Positions 1 to 8,081 of a DNA stretch of 64,000 nucleotides are shown in pieces. The notes beneath the pieces were generated by a model that had not been told where the DNA came from, ran no database searches, and saw only the letters and a list, made by a program, of their open reading frames with translations. The stretch comes from Streptomyces sp. DSM 15324 (GTDB taxonomy: Bacteria; Actinomycetota; Actinomycetes; Streptomycetales; Streptomycetaceae). Where the stretch lies: NCBI RefSeq assembly GCF_001514285.1, contig NZ_KQ949036.1, positions 1 to 64,000 on the forward strand. The letters are read 5' to 3'. A program made the position numbers and the translations under genes. The number at the start of each line of letters is the position of its first letter. Position 1 is the first letter of the stretch.

Positions 1-138
1 TGCCTCCATGACCGCGAGCGGAGCGAAGTTCTCCGACGCGATCATCTCGAGCGTGGACTGCTGACGGTGCAGCTCGGCGTCGACCGCGGCCGCGATCTCC
101 GGGTCGAGCTCGTGCAGGGGGGTGTTCAGAACAGTCAT
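1..138 (-). CDS. glyA: Serine hydroxymethyltransferase, N-terminal fragment (cut by window edge)
   Basis: Only the first 46 codons are in the window; the gene runs off the left edge. The product interconverts serine and glycine with tetrahydrofolate (PLP enzyme, cytoplasm), which fits its place behind gcvT and gcvH. The visible part contains the conserved stretch QQSTLEMIASENFAPLAVME typical of bacterial GlyA N termini. I chose the ATG ending at 138 because the following residues (MTVLNTPLHELDP) match the usual actinobacterial N terminus; an in-frame ATG four codons upstream (ending at 150) is possible and would nearly abut the gcvH stop. A GAGG sits 12 nt upstream of the chosen start. Co-transcription with gcvTH under the glycine riboswitch is inferred from the tight spacing. 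Confidence 0.93.
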   Translation of the reverse strand, partial: MTVLNTPLHELDPEIAAAVDAELHRQQSTLEMIASENFAPLAVMEA

Positions 139-152
139 CTGGACGGTCATCC

Positions 153-530
153 TCAGCCGGCGGTGTAGGCGGTGTACTCGTCGGCGGACAGCAGCTCCTC
201 CTGCTCACCCGCGACGCGTACCTTGAACAGCCACCCGCCCTCGAAGGGGGCGGAGTTCACCAGCGACGGGTCGTCGACGACGTCCTGGTTGACCTCGACG
301 ATCTCGCCGTCGACCGGCGAGTACAGCTCGCTGACCGACTTGGTCGACTCCAGCTCACCGCAGGACTCGCCCGCGGTCACCGTGGCCCCGACCTCCGGGA
401 GCTGCACGAAGACGACATCGCCGAGCGCGTTGGCCGCGTGCTCGGTGATGCCCACCGTCGAGACGCCGTCCTCGGCGGCCGACAGCCACTCGTGCTCCTT
501 GCTGTAGCGCAGCTGCTGGGGGTTGCTCAT
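153..530 (-). CDS. gcvH: Glycine cleavage system H protein
   Basis: 125-residue lipoyl carrier protein of the glycine cleavage complex. It shuttles the aminomethyl group from P protein to T protein and is reoxidised by L protein. The lipoylation site is clear: ESTKS with Lys64 in the usual context GELESTKSVSEL, followed by YSPVDGEIVEVN. The length is normal for the family. The start at 530 is supported by AGGAG upstream; a longer reading frame exists upstream but is not needed. It lies between gcvT (109 nt upstream) and glyA (about 14 nt downstream), so the three minus-strand genes form a one-carbon/glycine operon. gcvP is not in the window, as is common in Streptomyces. Confidence 0.97.
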   Translation of the reverse strand: MSNPQQLRYSKEHEWLSAAEDGVSTVGITEHAANALGDVVFVQLPEVGATVTAGESCGELESTKSVSELYSPVDGEIVEVNQDVVDDPSLVNSAPFEGGWLFKVRVAGEQEELLSADEYTAYTAG

Positions 531-639
531 GGCCTGAATTCTCCTGTACGCGAGGGGGTGCTGATGAATGGGGGACCGCTCAGAGCGGGCGTGAGCTGCG
601 CGCATGTGCGCAGGGTCACGTGCCGGGCGGGGTCGGTGG

Positions 640-1758
640 TTACTTCTGGCGCTTGTAGAAGGGCAGGGCCACGACCTCGTACGGCTCGTGGCTGCCCCGG
701 ATGTCCACACCGACGCCCTCGGTGCCGGGCGCGGCGTGCGCGGCGTCGACGTAGGCCATCGCGATGGGCTTGCCCAGGGTGGGGGAGGGGGCGCCGGAGG
801 TGACCTCGCCGATCACCTCGCCGCCGGAGACGACGGGGTACCCGGCGCGCGGGATCCGCCGGCCCTCGGCGACCAGGCCGACCAGGACCCGCGGAGGGGC
901 CGACGCCGCACGTTCGGCCGCCGCCTCCAGGGCCGTACGCCCCACGAAGTCGCCCTCCTTCGCGAACTTCACGACCCGGCCGAGTCCGGCGTCGAACGGC
1001 GTCAGCGACGTGCTCAGCTCATGCCCGTACAGCGGCATGCCCGCCTCCAGGCGCAGGGTGTCCCGGCAGGACAGACCGCAGGGGACCAGCCCGACGTCCC
1101 GGCCGGCCTCGGTCAGCGCCTGCCACAGCCCGACCGCGTGCTCCGGCCGCACGAACAGCTCGAAGCCGTCCTCGCCGGTGTACCCGGTGCGCGCGATCAG
1201 CGCGGGGACCCCGGCGACGGTGCCGGGCAGGCCCGCGTAGTACTTCAGGCCGTCGAGGTCGGCGTCGGTGAGCGACTTCAGGATGCCCGGCGACTCCGGT
1301 CCCTGGACGGCGATCAGCGCGTAGGCGTCCCGGTCGTCGCGCACCTCGGCGTCGAACCCGGCGGACCGCTCCACCAGCGCGTCCAGCACCACCTGGGCGT
1401 TGGAGGCGTTGGCGACGACCAGGTACTCGGTCCCGGCGAGCCGGTACACGATCAGGTCGTCGAGGATGCCGCCGTCCTCCCGGCAGATCATGGTGTAGCG
1501 GGCGCGGCCCACGCCGACGGAGGCGATGTCGCCCACCAGCGCGTGGTTCAGCAACTCGGCGGCCTGCGGCCCGGTCACCGCGATCTCGCCCATGTGCGAG
1601 AGGTCGAAGAGTCCGGCCCTGGTCCGCACGGCCAGGTGCTCGTCGCGCTCGGAGCCGTAGCGCAGCGGCATGTCCCAGCCGGCGAAGTCGGTCATGGTCG
1701 CGCCGAGCGAACGGTGCAGGGCATCGAGCGCGGTACGACGGGGTGGGTTACTGCTCAT
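640..1758 (-). CDS. gcvT: Glycine cleavage system aminomethyltransferase (T protein)
   Basis: 372 residues, the standard GcvT length. It transfers the methylene group from aminomethyl-lipoyl H protein to tetrahydrofolate, releasing ammonia. Visible family landmarks are FAGWDMPLRYGSERDEHLAV near the N terminus, the GLFDLSHMGEI segment, TGYTGEDGFELF in the middle, and the C-terminal GCV_T barrel ending VVALPFYKR. The start at 1758 (MSSNPPRRTALDALH) is preferred because sequence further upstream belongs to the riboswitch leader. It is the first gene of gcvT-gcvH-glyA and is directly preceded by the glycine riboswitch, so its expression should respond to glycine. Confidence 0.97.
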   Translation of the reverse strand: MSSNPPRRTALDALHRSLGATMTDFAGWDMPLRYGSERDEHLAVRTRAGLFDLSHMGEIAVTGPQAAELLNHALVGDIASVGVGRARYTMICREDGGILDDLIVYRLAGTEYLVVANASNAQVVLDALVERSAGFDAEVRDDRDAYALIAVQGPESPGILKSLTDADLDGLKYYAGLPGTVAGVPALIARTGYTGEDGFELFVRPEHAVGLWQALTEAGRDVGLVPCGLSCRDTLRLEAGMPLYGHELSTSLTPFDAGLGRVVKFAKEGDFVGRTALEAAAERAASAPPRVLVGLVAEGRRIPRAGYPVVSGGEVIGEVTSGAPSPTLGKPIAMAYVDAAHAAPGTEGVGVDIRGSHEPYEVVALPFYKRQK

Positions 1759-1807
1759 CGGACGGTCGTCTCCCAAGGCATGACGGGCGAGGTCGTTCCT
1801 GCCCGTT

Positions 1808-2014
1808 CCTCCCCATCTGTCATCGGAACCTGAGAGGTTCGCCATGACCCGCGGACGGGGGCACGGCTTGCACCTTGGGTGGGACCACCGGAACACGGCG
1901 GCCCGCTTTTCAGATGTGCCTCGCCCGCGCGGTAACGGGGCCTGAGAGATTCAAGGGAGGGACTTGCTCCTTCGGCGCCCCGGTGAGCACAGCTGCCGGG
2001 GACTCTCCCGCGCG
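1808..2014 (-). ncRNA. Tandem glycine riboswitch in the gcvT leader
   Basis: Read on the minus strand, the leader carries two glycine-aptamer-like halves. The first begins GCGGGAGAG near 2014, then has GCGCCGAAGGAGCAA, CTCTCAGGCCCC and a closing ACATCTGAAAAG. The second has ACCCAAGGTGCAAGCC, then CCTCTCAGGTTCCGATGACA and ends GATGGGGAGG near 1808. The CTCTCAGG and GATGACAGA-type strings are hallmarks of this class. It sits about 50 nt before the gcvT start, the expected place. Glycine riboswitches that activate gcv genes have been described in Streptomyces. The P1 stem of the second aptamer looks less regular than the first by eye. Confidence 0.9.
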
Positions 2015-2200
2015 GATTCAAACGGCCGGTATGCAGTTGGCGCGCACATCATTGCACGCCCGCACCCGATCGCGGCAGGCCGCATCTGTAACCGGCTTGT
2101 TGCTGTACGCGCACGAAATGAGGAGACCTCGCGCATTACCTTCTCTTTACGCTCGATGGGGAGGAGGGACTTACCCGAACCCCAGGGGAGGACGATCACG

Positions 2201-2878
2201 GTGGACATGACCACGGCGAGGACCACGGCACTCGCGACCACCTCGGCGCTCACGCTGCCCGCACAGCCCACGGGCCGGGCCCGGGAGGCCTGCGGCCCGC
2301 GGACCGTCCCCGTCGTCCGCGATCTGCGCGAGCGCGCCGGCCACAGCCCGCACGGACTGCTCTTCGGCCCCCGCGACCTGGTCGTCGTCACCGGACTCCC
2401 CGGCAGCGGCAAGTCCACGCTGATGCGGCGCGCCGTGCGGGGCGCGGCGATCGACTCCCAGGACACCCGCGACCGCTGGGACGCCCGCGCCCCCCTCCTG
2501 CCCTACGCCGTGTACCGCCCGCTGGTCCGCCTCGCCCACTTCGCCGGACTGCGCCGCGCCCTGCGCTCCGGCGAGGGCGTCGTCGTGCACGACTGCGGGA
2601 CCCAGACCTGGGTGCGCGACTGGCTGGCCCGGGAGGCCCGCCGCCGCGGCGGCACCCTGCACCTGCTTCTCCTCGACGTCACCCCGGACACCGCGATCGA
2701 GGGCCAGCGCGAGCGCGGCCGCGGTGTCTCGCGGTACGCCTTCCTGCGGCACCGCAGAGCCGCCGCCCGCCTGGTCCGCGCCGTGGAGCGGGGCCGGCTG
2801 CCCGCCGGGGTCGGCTCGGCGGTGCTGCTCGACCGGGACTCGGCGGACGCCCTGCAGCGGATCGGGTTCGCCGCATGA
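2201..2878 (+). CDS. P-loop ATPase / predicted kinase (AAA family)
   Basis: 225-residue protein with a clear Walker A motif GLPGSGKST at about residues 65-73, followed by an IDSQDTRDRW segment and a hydrophobic LHLLLLDVTP strand with a DVTP/R-rich end (RERGRGVS), as in small zeta-toxin or gluconate-kinase-like P-loop kinases. The substrate cannot be read from sequence. I placed the start at GTG 2201 because GGGGAGG lies 9 nt upstream; an ATG two codons later is the alternative. It is divergent from the gcv operon, so its promoter must lie in or near the riboswitch region on the opposite strand. No partner gene suggests a specific role. Confidence 0.75.
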   Translation: MDMTTARTTALATTSALTLPAQPTGRAREACGPRTVPVVRDLRERAGHSPHGLLFGPRDLVVVTGLPGSGKSTLMRRAVRGAAIDSQDTRDRWDARAPLLPYAVYRPLVRLAHFAGLRRALRSGEGVVVHDCGTQTWVRDWLAREARRRGGTLHLLLLDVTPDTAIEGQRERGRGVSRYAFLRHRRAAARLVRAVERGRLPAGVGSAVLLDRDSADALQRIGFAA

Positions 2879-2968
2879 GCGCCCCGGACCGTCCGCGGAC
2901 GGGGGAAAGTCCCCTCGTACCCGCTAGCCTTTCAGCCACGACAGCGGTTCCCAGCAGGCGGTAGGCAG

Positions 2969-3769
2969 ATGGACTTCCCCCCGGCCGACTTCCCGGTCTC
3001 CCCGGGCTTCCCGGCGCAGGCGCACCCCCATCCGCACGGCGGATGGCCCGGCAACGAACTGGAGGAGGTGCTCTCCGTCTCCCTCGGCGTGCCCGGCGCG
3101 GGTGCGCGGATCGTGGAGGTGCTCGGGCGCAGCTTCCTCTGGGTGCCCCTGCCCAACGGCGGCGGCCCGCACAGCGGCCCCCTCGACCTGCCCACACTGG
3201 AGCTGGAGGGCCAGGTCTACGTGCCGGTGTTCAGCTCCGAGGAGCAGTTCCACCAGGCCGCCGGTTCGCACATGTCGTACACGATCGCCCCGGCGGTCGA
3301 GTTCGCCCGCGGACTGCCCCCGCAGGCCGGGCTGCTCATCAACCCGGACGGCACGGTCGGCGTCCCGCTGCCCCCGGCGGCCGTGGCAGAGCTGTGCCGC
3401 GGCGGCCGCACGGTGCTGGACGGACCCGCGAGCGGCGGCCGGGTCCGCCTCTTCGAGCCCGACTGGCAGGAGGACCCGATGGAGTTCCTCGCGAAGGCGT
3501 CCGCCGAGTTCGAGGCCACCGGCGTGGTCCTCACGGCCCGCCGCTGCCTCGCCGCCGTCGAGACGGCCGACCCGGTCATGTTCGTGGGCGTCGAACTCGC
3601 CCACCTGGACCCCGAGGTCCGCGAGGTCCCGCTGGACGCCCTGGGGCGCGCGATGGGCGCGGCCCCGGTGACATGGCCGGTCAACCTGATCCTCCTGGAC
3701 GTGGCCCAGGACCCGGTGGCCGACTGGATGCGCGAGCGCATACGGCCGTTCTACACGCGGGGCCACTGA
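2969..3769 (+). CDS. SseB-family protein (paralogue 1)
   Basis: 266 residues. The layout matches the enhanced-serine-sensitivity SseB family: an N-terminal SseB domain (roughly residues 35-140, with LEGQVYVPVFSSEEQF and GLLINPDG) and a C-terminal SseB domain ending DPVADWMRERIRPFYT. The biochemical function of the family is not established; in E. coli sseB affects serine sensitivity. The first ~30 residues are Pro/His-rich. A TAGCCT hexamer at 2925-2930 could be a -10 box with a ~35-nt leader. The next gene is a paralogue, and the pair lies near the serine/glycine gcv-glyA operon, which may be coincidence. Confidence 0.8.
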   Translation: MDFPPADFPVSPGFPAQAHPHPHGGWPGNELEEVLSVSLGVPGAGARIVEVLGRSFLWVPLPNGGGPHSGPLDLPTLELEGQVYVPVFSSEEQFHQAAGSHMSYTIAPAVEFARGLPPQAGLLINPDGTVGVPLPPAAVAELCRGGRTVLDGPASGGRVRLFEPDWQEDPMEFLAKASAEFEATGVVLTARRCLAAVETADPVMFVGVELAHLDPEVREVPLDALGRAMGAAPVTWPVNLILLDVAQDPVADWMRERIRPFYTRGH

Positions 3770-3925
3770 GCCGACCGGCGCGGGGCCGTACCGGTGCACG
3801 GCTTTGCCGCGGGCCGCGAGGAGCGACCACGCGCCCGTACTCGCCCACGCACCACGGGCCCGGGGGCGGCGGGCGCTTAAGCTGTTCACAGACGCGGGGA
3901 AACAAAGAAGAAGGGGCGGTAAACG

Positions 3926-4720
3926 GTGAGCGCCAGCGGCATCGCGACCGGACAGGTCGAGCACATGCTGCGCCAGGTCACGCCCGGGCGCTACGACGCC
4001 TACGAGGCCCTCCTGCGCGCGCTCGCGACCCCCGCCTCCGGCCAGGTGTGGATGCTCCTGTGGCACGGCCAGGCCGGCTCCCCGGACGCCCAGTACGGGA
4101 ACATGGAGGTCGACGGCCACGGCTACGCCCCCTGTGTCACCTCCGCCCAGGAGCTCTCGGCGAGCGGCTGGAACCGCGGCTACGAGGTGGTCGACGTGGT
4201 CGACGTGGCCCGCACCCTCTACCCCGACCACTACGGCCTCTGGCTGAACCCGCACGCGCCGGGCGGCGGCGTCGGCCTCCCCTGGCTGGACCTGCGCCGG
4301 ATCGCCACCGGACTGGACCGCCAGCCCGCCGGCCCCCTGCGGCTGTCCGAACCCGGCATCGAGATCCCCCAGTTCTACGCCCTCCTCGCGCAGAACGCCC
4401 ACCGCACCCCCGCGGTCCGCGCGCTGCGCCGCGCCTGGGTGCAGCCGGCGCTGGGCGCCCCCTACCTGGCCATCGGGCTCGACGTGTACGACACCTCCCC
4501 GCCGGCCGTGGACGCCGTACGGGCGATGATGCAGCAGTCGATCGGGGCCGTACCGGACGGGCTGCCGGTGTCGACGGTCGCCATGACCGACGAGCACGAC
4601 CCGGTGGTGATGTGGATGCGAGCCGGGGCACGCCCGTTCTACGACCGTGAGGCCCACGTTCCGGCCGCCCCCGCGCAGGCTCCCGCGGGCGGTTACGGCT
4701 ACCCGCCCGCCCGGTACTGA
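3926..4720 (+). CDS. SseB-family protein (paralogue 2)
   Basis: 264 residues starting at GTG 3926 with AGAAGAAGGGG upstream. It shares the architecture of the preceding gene: a first domain with MLLWHGQAG and YEVVDVVDVARTLYPDHYG, and a C-terminal SseB domain ending DPVVMWMRAGARPFYDRE, which aligns with DPVADWMRERIRPFYTR of the neighbour. The last ~20 residues are a Pro/Ala/Gly/Tyr tail. The two genes are 156 nt apart; a TAAGCT hexamer at 3878-3883 could give this copy its own promoter. Function unknown beyond the family name. Confidence 0.78.
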   Translation: MSASGIATGQVEHMLRQVTPGRYDAYEALLRALATPASGQVWMLLWHGQAGSPDAQYGNMEVDGHGYAPCVTSAQELSASGWNRGYEVVDVVDVARTLYPDHYGLWLNPHAPGGGVGLPWLDLRRIATGLDRQPAGPLRLSEPGIEIPQFYALLAQNAHRTPAVRALRRAWVQPALGAPYLAIGLDVYDTSPPAVDAVRAMMQQSIGAVPDGLPVSTVAMTDEHDPVVMWMRAGARPFYDREAHVPAAPAQAPAGGYGYPPARY

Positions 4721-5041
4721 GAAGTGTGGTGAACCCTGTGTGTTCCTGTGGACGGACGGCCGTTGATCTTCGCGCGTAGATGGCGGCGATTCACCCCGCT
4801 TATGTCCGGTGTGACCCACTAAGTCGACGTCCGGCCCCCGTTACCCAGCGTCCGGATAACGGAACCTCCATGGTCGCATCACGTTTACGCATCCTTTCGC
4901 CGCCAACTCTGGCTACAGATCGCCAAAGCGTTGAAGACTCCCGGTCCAGGGGACTTCGTCCCTGTGTACGACGGACTGAATGTGCCGCTACAAGCGGCAA
5001 GTGCGCGCCGGTCACCGCCGGTTGAGAGGGGTCCCTGCCAG
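4721..5041 (+). promoter_or_regulatory. Leader/promoter region of the oligopeptide transporter operon
   Basis: 321 nt without a convincing gene. It holds the string GTCCGG three times (4804-4809, 4829-4834, 4850-4855), an inverted repeat CCGTTA/TAACGG (4838-4843 and 4857-4862), and a small hairpin TGCCGC-TACAA-GCGGCA (4983-4999) close to the first permease gene. These could be operator and leader-RNA elements, but I cannot assign a regulator, and I see no clear -35/-10 pair. Confidence 0.35.
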
Positions 5042-6049
5042 ATGACGGCACCATTGCACGAGCCGACCGCGGAAGCGGCCCCGAGCGCGGCTGAAGAAGC
5101 GGCGGTCGCCACCGGCGGCGCCAAGGCCGTACAGGGCCGTTCCCTGGGGCGGATCGCCTGGGAGCGCCTGAAGCGGGACAAACTCGCCCTGACCGGTGGC
5201 ATCGTGGTGCTTCTGCTCGTCGTGGTCTCGCTGCTCGCCCCGGTCATCACCGGCCTGCTCGACCAGGACCCGAACGAGTATCACGAGAACCTCATCGACC
5301 CGCTGTTCGGCACCCCGACCGGGTCCCTCGGCGGCATCAGCGGCGAGCACCTGCTCGGCGTCGAGCCGGTCAACGGCCGTGACATCTTCGCCCGCATCCT
5401 CTTCGGCGCCCGGATCTCGCTCCTGGTCGGCTTCGCCTCCGCGGTCGTCGCCGTCGTCCTCGGCACGGTCCTCGGCATCCTCGCCGGCTTCTTCGGCGGC
5501 TGGATCGACTCCGTCATCAGCCGTGTGATGGACGGTCTGCTCGCCTTCCCCCAACTGCTGTTCATCATCGCGCTGGTCTCCGTCATGCCCAACGACCTGC
5601 TGGGCCTGACCGGTTCCAGCGTGCGTGTGTTCGTGATGATCCTGGTCATCGGATTCTTCGGCTGGCCGTACATCGGACGTGTGGTCCGCGGTCAGACACT
5701 CTCCCTGCGCGAGCGCGAGTACGTCGAGGCGGCCCGGTCCCTGGGCGCCGGGCGGCTGTACATCCTGTTCAAGGAGCTGCTGCCCAACCTCGTCGCGCCC
5801 ATCGTCGTCTACACGACGATGATGATCCCCACCAACATCCTCACCGAGGCGGCCCTGAGCTTCCTGGGCGTCGGCGTCAAGCCGCCCACCGCCTCCTGGG
5901 GACAGATGCTCTCGAGCGCGATCGACTACTACGAGTCGGACCCCATGTACATGGTGGTCCCGGGTGTGGCGATCTTCATCACCGTGCTGGCCTTCAACCT
6001 CTTCGGCGACGGCGTCCGGGACGCGCTGGACCCGAAGGCGTCCCGCTGA
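5042..6049 (+). CDS. Oligopeptide ABC transporter permease (DppC/OppC type)
   Basis: 335-residue membrane permease. After a ~40-residue cytoplasmic Ala-rich N terminus come the OppC-type N-terminal segment (LGRIAWERLKRDKLALTGG) and about six membrane helices, with the EAA loop YVEAARSLGAGRLYILFKELLPN that docks on the ATPases. The start is set at ATG 5042, since upstream in-frame codons belong to the leader. It is the first gene of permease-binding protein-permease-ATPase-ATPase, an order that differs from the usual A-B-C-D-F. Likely role: import of short peptides. Confidence 0.93.
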   Translation: MTAPLHEPTAEAAPSAAEEAAVATGGAKAVQGRSLGRIAWERLKRDKLALTGGIVVLLLVVVSLLAPVITGLLDQDPNEYHENLIDPLFGTPTGSLGGISGEHLLGVEPVNGRDIFARILFGARISLLVGFASAVVAVVLGTVLGILAGFFGGWIDSVISRVMDGLLAFPQLLFIIALVSVMPNDLLGLTGSSVRVFVMILVIGFFGWPYIGRVVRGQTLSLREREYVEAARSLGAGRLYILFKELLPNLVAPIVVYTTMMIPTNILTEAALSFLGVGVKPPTASWGQMLSSAIDYYESDPMYMVVPGVAIFITVLAFNLFGDGVRDALDPKASR

Positions 6050-6170
6050 ACCGCACATCCCCCCGAACCGCCGCAGTACAGCTCGCAGCACAGCCCGCAC
6101 GACTGCCGCACCCCCAAACGTCCCGTGGCACCGACACGGGGTCTCTCATCAATCCGGAGGATCCGAGATC

Positions 6171-7973
6171 GTGACTACCCAACGCACCTCAGGGCGGCGG
6201 AAGCAGGCGTTTGCCGCTGCCGCCGCGGTCGCCGCGCTGCTGACCACGGCGGCGTGCGGCGGTGGCGGAAGCGACGACAGCGGCAAGGGTTCGAGCACCG
6301 GTGCCGCCGGCTTCGACGCCGCGAACAACAAGGTCGCCCAGGCCTCCCTGGCCAAGAAGGGCGGCACGCTGAAGTTCGGTGGCGCCCAGGACGCCGACTC
6401 GTGGGACACCACGCGCGGTTACTACGGCTTCATGTGGAACTTCGCGCGCTACTACAGCCGTCAGCTGGTCACGGGCAAGACGGAGCCGGGCAAGGCGGGC
6501 GCCACCCTCACCCCGGACCTGGCCACCGGCCTGGCCAAGGTCACGGACGGCGGCAAGACCTACACGTACACCCTGCGTGACGGCGTCACGTGGGAGGACG
6601 GCAAGCCGATCACGTCCAAGGACGTGAAGTACGGCATCGAGCGCGTGTGGGCCCAGGACGTGCTGTCCGGCGGTCCCGTGTACCTGAAGGACGTCCTCGA
6701 CCCCAAGGGCGCGTACAAGGGCCCCTACAAGGACACCTCCAAGGACAAGCTCGGTCTGAAGGCGATCGACACGCCGGACGACAAGACCATCGTCTTCCAC
6801 CTGCCCGAGGCCAACTCGGACTTCGAGGAGATCCTGGGCCTGGTCTCGGCGTCCCCGGTCCGCCAGGACATGGACACCAAGTCCAAGTACGGTCTCCACC
6901 CGTTCTCCTCCGGCCCGTACAAGTTCGCCTCGTACAGCCCGGGCAAGGAACTGACGCTGGTCCGCAACGACAAGTGGAACCAGGCCTCGGACCCGATCCG
7001 CAAGGCCAACCCGGACAAGATCACCGTCACGTTCTTCTCGGACGCCAACCAGCTCGACCAGCGTCTGCTCAACGGTGACCTCGACCTGGACATCAACCAG
7101 ACCGGCATGTCCCCGCAGGGCCGCACCACCGCCCTGAAGGAGCACAAGGCCAACCTGGACAACCCGGTCTCCGGCTACATCCGTTACGCGGTCTTCCCGC
7201 AGAGCGTGAAGCCGTTCGACAACATCGAGTGCCGCAAGGCCGTCATCTACGGCGCCGACCACGTGTCGCTGCAGACCGCGCGCGGTGGCCCGGTGGCCGG
7301 TGGCGACATCGGCACCAACATGCTCCCGCCGTCCGTCCCGGGCGCCGAGGGCCAGAAGTACGACCCGTACGAGATCGCCGGTGCCAACAAGAGCGGCAAC
7401 GAGGCCAAGGCCAAGGAGGCCCTGAAGGCCTGCGGTCAGCCGAACGGCTTCAAGACCACCATCGCGGTCCGCAACAACAAGCCGGTCGAGGTGGCCACCG
7501 CCCAGTCGCTCCAGGCGTCGCTGAAGAAGATCGGCATCGACGCGCAGATCGACCAGTACGACGGTTCGCAGACCACCGGCATCATCGGCAGCCCCGCCAA
7601 CGTGGCGAAGAAGGGCTACGGCATCATCATCATGGGCTGGGGTCCGGACTTCCCGACCGTCCAGGGCTTCGGTCTGCCCCTGTGGGACAGCAAGTACATC
7701 CTCGACAGCGGTAACTCCAACTACGCGCTGATCAAGGACAAGACGATCGACGGTCTCTTCGACTCCTACGTCACCACGCTCGACAACGCGGGCAAGGAGA
7801 AGATCGCCACGGAGATCAACCACAAGGTCATGGAGGGCGCGTACTACCTGCCCTTCGTCTTCGAGAAGTTCATCAACTGGCGCTCGGACAACCTCGCGAA
7901 CGTCTACACGACCGACAACTACAGCGGTATGTACGACTTCGTGAACCTCGGTCTGAAGAACCCCAAGAAGTAA
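6171..7973 (+). CDS. Oligopeptide-binding lipoprotein (SBP family 5, DppA/OppA type)
   Basis: 600-residue extracytoplasmic solute-binding protein. The signal peptide ends in a lipobox-like LTTAAC with the lipidated Cys at residue 29, followed by a Gly/Ser linker. The mature part shows family-5 features: YTLRDGVTWEDGKPITSKDVKYG and SSGPYKFASYSPGKELTLVRN. GTG 6171 is the start, with GGAGG 10 nt upstream. It is long for the family, comparable to what I recall for the Streptomyces BldKB-type proteins. It captures peptides and hands them to the flanking permeases. A strong stem-loop follows the gene, probably allowing higher expression than the downstream genes. Confidence 0.94.
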   Translation: MTTQRTSGRRKQAFAAAAAVAALLTTAACGGGGSDDSGKGSSTGAAGFDAANNKVAQASLAKKGGTLKFGGAQDADSWDTTRGYYGFMWNFARYYSRQLVTGKTEPGKAGATLTPDLATGLAKVTDGGKTYTYTLRDGVTWEDGKPITSKDVKYGIERVWAQDVLSGGPVYLKDVLDPKGAYKGPYKDTSKDKLGLKAIDTPDDKTIVFHLPEANSDFEEILGLVSASPVRQDMDTKSKYGLHPFSSGPYKFASYSPGKELTLVRNDKWNQASDPIRKANPDKITVTFFSDANQLDQRLLNGDLDLDINQTGMSPQGRTTALKEHKANLDNPVSGYIRYAVFPQSVKPFDNIECRKAVIYGADHVSLQTARGGPVAGGDIGTNMLPPSVPGAEGQKYDPYEIAGANKSGNEAKAKEALKACGQPNGFKTTIAVRNNKPVEVATAQSLQASLKKIGIDAQIDQYDGSQTTGIIGSPANVAKKGYGIIIMGWGPDFPTVQGFGLPLWDSKYILDSGNSNYALIKDKTIDGLFDSYVTTLDNAGKEKIATEINHKVMEGAYYLPFVFEKFINWRSDNLANVYTTDNYSGMYDFVNLGLKNPKK

Positions 7974-8027
7974 CCCGGCCACCCGCCGAACGGCACGAAA
8001 GGCAGGTGAAGGCCGGCGCGGCGTGAT

Positions 8028-8060
8028 CGCGGGCCACCGGACGACCTCCGGTGGCCCGCG
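8028..8060 (+). terminator. Stem-loop between binding-protein and permease genes
   Basis: Perfect 13-bp stem (CGCGGGCCACCGG at 8028-8040 with its complement at 8048-8060) and a 7-nt loop, in the 108-nt gap after the binding-protein gene and before the second permease. There is no T tract. In other peptide and sugar importers such hairpins protect or partly terminate the transcript so that the binding protein is made in excess; that role is inferred here. Confidence 0.75.
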
Positions 8061-8081
8061 GTCCGCGGCGGGCCGAGAGCT

